Position numbers and translations under genes: made by a program | Notes under the pieces: model-generated | What the model saw: only the letters and a program-made list of their open reading frames with translations | Databases searched by the model: none | What the model was told of the DNA's origin: nothing | Origin: Nemertoderma westbladi | Taxonomy: Eukaryota > Xenacoelomorpha > Nemertodermatida > Nemertodermatidae | DNA: 64,000 nt | Assembly: GCA_032718475.1 (NCBI GenBank) | Contig: JAUCBJ010008095.1 | Span: 1-64,000, forward strand | Direction of reading: 5' to 3' | Shown here: positions 61,231 through 64,000 of the stretch, one piece after another | How the letters are laid out: each line of letters begins with the position of its first letter | How positions within the stretch are numbered: position 1 is the stretch's first letter

Positions 61231-61494
61231 ACTAGCTAGTGTTTAAATTTTTTGTTGTCTTAAATGTTCTAGAACATGTAAGTTATTGATTAAAATATAC
61301 TGTTAGCTGGTGTTTATAAAAAATGTACTAGATATATTTAACACTTTCTAACATATTAATTTTCTAAAACATCCCGCTGCAAAAAAATTATTATTTATGG
61401 TAGCTAGTGGGGAGGAGTACGGAACTTTTTTAGCTTCTATTTTTTGAAATTGTAGACAGCAGATTAGCTAATATTCTAAAAAAATATTTTTAGT
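61231..61494. other. AT-rich sequence before the minisatellite
   Basis: Nothing recognised apart from A/T runs. Confidence 0.5.
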
Positions 61495-62580
61495 GGGCGG
61501 AACTATAAGTACAAAATGTAGCCACGGGCGGAAATATAAAAATTTAATGTAGCCACGGGCGGAACTATATGAACAAAATGTAGCCACGGGCGGAACTATA
61601 ACAACAAAATGTAGCCACGGGCGGAACTATAACAACAAAATGTAGCCATGGGCGGAACTATAAGAACAAAATATAGCCACGGGCGGAACTATAAGAATAA
61701 AATGTAGCTACGGGCGGAACCATAAGAACAAAATGTAGCCGTGGGCGGAACTATAACAACAAAATGTAGCCATGGGCGGAACTATAAGAACAAAATATAG
61801 CCACGGGCGGAACTATAAGAATAAAATGTAGCTACGGGCGGAACCATAAGAACAAAATGTAGCCGTGGGCGGAACTATAAGAACAAAATGTAGCCACGGG
61901 CGGAACTATAAGGACAAAATGTAGCCATGGGCGGAACTATAAGAACAAAGTGGCCATGGGCGGAACTGTAAGAACTTAATGTAGCCACGGGCGGAACTAT
62001 AAGAACATAATGTAGCCATGGGCGGAACTATAAGGACAAAATGTAGCCATGGGCGGAACTATATGAACAAAGTGGCCATGGGCGGAACTGTAAGAACTTA
62101 ATGTAGCCACGGGCGGAACTATAAGGACAAAATGTAGCCATGGGCGGAACTATAAGAACAAAGTGGCCATGGGCGGAACTGTAAGAACTTAATGTAGCCA
62201 CGGGCGGAACTATAAGGACAAAATGTAGCCATGGGCGGAACTATAAGAACAAAGTGGCCATGGGCGGAACTGTAAGAACATAATGTAGCCACGGGCGGAA
62301 CTATAAGAACATAATGTAGCCATGGGCGGAACTATAAGGACAAAATGTAGCCGTGGGCGGAACTATAAGAACTTAATGTAGCCACGGGCGGAACTATAAG
62401 AACTTAATGTAGCCACGGGCGGAACTATAAGAACAAAGTGGCCATGGGTGGAACTGTAAGAACATAATGTAGCCACGGTCGGAACTATAAGAACAAAATA
62501 TAGCCACGGTAGGAACTATTATGATCAAAATGTAGCCACGGGCGGAACTATAAGTACAAAATGTAGCCACGGGCGGAACT
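61495..62580. repeat. 31-bp minisatellite, about 35 units
   Basis: Unit GGGCGGAACTATAAGAACAAAATGTAGCCAC with variants (AGTGGCCAT, TAAGGAC, CTTAATG). Groups of variants recur together (for example 61917-61975, 62040-62095 and 62135-62190), so blocks of several units have been duplicated. It adjoins the next foldback arm at 62587. Confidence 0.95.
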
Positions 62581-62586
62581 CCAGCC

Positions 62587-63400
62587 AATTTTTCTACAAA
62601 TCTTAATGGGATTGCATGAAATTTGAAACAGAGTTAGTTTCATCTCCCTCCTCCTTGCTGGGTGAGCCAGAATTTTTATTTCTGCATTCGTTCTTTAGCT
62701 ACAAGCGTCTAAAAAAAGTGTCTTCGTCGATATTGCACCAGTTACACCGCAGTTATTCTTCAAACTTTTTTAGTGATTTGTTGGTACTAGTGGAAAGCTG
62801 GCCGTGCAGGGATTCCAAATATGTAACACAATTTGAATTTCGTTGAAAAATAGCGGAGATATGGGCGTTCAAATTTTGCATGGTTATGCACCTACGCGAG
62901 GCTATTTATTCTGTTTAATAAATACATCATAATCTGGAATATTTTGTTTATCCAAAACGTAGCTGGGCAACTAACAGTAGCAACTAACAGGACTAACAGT
63001 GCATTACATCTTTAATCATACTATTAAGTAGCTATTCCTACATTTAAAAAATGTTCCAGAACATCGTTTATTTATTAAATAGAATAAAATAGCCTCGCGT
63101 CGTTGCAAAACCATGCAACATTTGAACGCCCATATCTCAGCTATTTTTCAACGAAATTCAAATTGTGTCACATATTTGGAATCCTTGCATGACCAGCTTT
63201 TCATTGGTACCAACAAACAGCTATAAGGTAGAAGAATAACTGCGGTGTAACTGGTGTAATATCGCTGGAGACACTTTTTTAAACGCTTGTAGCTAAAGAT
63301 TCTAAAAATAAAAATTCTGGCTCACCCAGTCAGTGGTCGGGAGGTGAAACTATCTCTGTTTCAAATTTCATGCAATCTCATTAAGATTTGTAGAAAAATT
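62587..63400. mobile_element. Foldback element with arms of about 335 bp
   Basis: Arms 62587-62927 and 63067-63400 are inverted diverged copies (AATTTTTCTACAAATCTTAA versus its mirror; CTGGGTGAGCCAGAATTTTT versus AAAAATTCTGGCTCACCCAG; GCGAGGCTATTT versus AAATAGCCTCGC). Loop about 140 bp. No coding sequence. A 23-base G-rich run (63402-63424) lies directly outside the right arm and the minisatellite outside the left. Confidence 0.75.
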
Positions 63401-63538
63401 AGGGGGAGGGGGGGGGGGGGGGGGTGTCACTGAATTACGACACTATATTATGGGACATGGTGTATATAGATTACAATTGTTCCAGTCATTGATTATTATA
63501 ATATAAACCAGAAACCTACACTAAATTATATATATACA

Positions 63539-64000
63539 ATGATTTACGAGTTGCTAGTAAGCATAATATTAATTTCTGGTCTACGGAAACCAAATGGGGA
63601 AAAAATCCAAAATGGTTGCGAGGAAAAGTTATCAGGAATGGATTGGTATTTTAGTTTGGATGGAACTGATGGAACATCACCTATAATATTCAAGTGTCCA
63701 AACGTTACAGATAAAATCACACACAAAGGTCAACCATCTGGACTCACTGGGCAATATCACACCTCAGCAAAGTTCAAAACATACCCTTACGACATAACGA
63801 CATGTGTAATGCATGTGGGTGCAGATAAATCCTTTCTTGACCACTTTATTATCGATGAGGGACTTTCCGAATGTGGTGATGAATCCAATCGGTGGAGTGT
63901 TCGAGATGAGATCGACAGCTACATCAACAACATAAACAACATCATGTTATCAACCAACTACTCTAATTTTAAATACGAAACATCTGCCTTCGGCTTCGCT
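63539..64000 (+). CDS. Unidentified protein, N-terminal 154 codons, probably secreted
   Basis: Open from ATG 63539 to the end of the window with no stop. The first residues (MIYELLVSIILISGLR) are hydrophobic and fit a signal peptide. The rest has spaced cysteines (NGCEEK, FKCPNV, TTCVMHV, SECGDE) and Asn-x-Ser/Thr sites (NVT, NYS), as in an extracellular domain. Codon use and length make it more than chance. No family recognised; could be a host gene exon or part of another element. Stop and any introns lie beyond the window. Confidence 0.5.
   Translation, partial: MIYELLVSIILISGLRKPNGEKIQNGCEEKLSGMDWYFSLDGTDGTSPIIFKCPNVTDKITHKGQPSGLTGQYHTSAKFKTYPYDITTCVMHVGADKSFLDHFIIDEGLSECGDESNRWSVRDEIDSYINNINNIMLSTNYSNFKYETSAFGFA

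Overview
This is eukaryotic, almost certainly invertebrate-animal, genomic DNA. It is built mainly of nested transposable elements: BEL/Pao and Ty3/Gypsy LTR retrotransposons, apurinic-endonuclease LINEs with (TAG)n tails, foldback or MITE-like elements and several satellites. A THAP-type zinc-finger exon also points to a metazoan. The species cannot be named from the sequence. There are no bacterial operons, rRNA genes or CRISPR arrays, and little of the window looks like single-copy host gene.

Layout. (i) 1-8078: a LINE on + (LINE-1), split by a 1.3 kb TTAA-flanked inverted-repeat element (128-1437) and by a 3.9 kb block of BEL/Pao sequence (1729-5658) lying between 62-bp direct repeats. 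(ii) 8079 to about 23815: a decayed BEL/Pao element on - (BEL-A copy 1). It runs, in plus coordinates, accessory region, spacer with an inserted MITE, pol/gag pseudogene, leader, partial LTR, then a 2 kb tandem array that replaces the LTR upstream part. (iii) 23816-26300: AT-rich unassigned DNA with a tRNA-like sequence. (iv) 26300-36328: a second BEL/Pao family on - (BEL-B), with a long 3' accessory reading region that is split by a 5'-truncated LINE (LINE-2) bearing a 98-bp target duplication. (v) 36329-57594: BEL-A copy 2 on +, with 1.2 kb LTRs, a 2.2 kb leader, a gag-pol frame broken by one nonsense codon, a 3' accessory region, and a young apparently intact Gypsy element (48582-53948) inserted in its spacer. 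(vi) 57595-64000: flanking DNA with a THAP exon, two large foldback elements, a LINE reverse-transcriptase scrap, a 31-bp minisatellite and the first 154 codons of an unidentified secreted-type protein running off the window.

The most interesting feature is the accessory region 3' of pol in both BEL families. It is mostly one reading frame, broken by a few stops and shifts. In BEL-B it encodes, in order, a coiled-coil/Cys-containing N-terminal part, a segment shared with BEL-A, a DEDD-type 3'-5' exonuclease-like domain with a degenerate third motif, three CCHC zinc knuckles and a further domain. Matching N-terminal, zinc-knuckle and C-terminal pieces occur at the same place in BEL-A, though the pol genes of the two families are clearly diverged. 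That suggests a retained nucleic-acid-handling module rather than an envelope gene.

Event order from nesting: BEL-B and BEL-A copy 1 are old; LINE-1 and LINE-2 inserted later; BEL-A copy 2 adjoins BEL-B; the Gypsy element, with near-identical LTRs, is the youngest.
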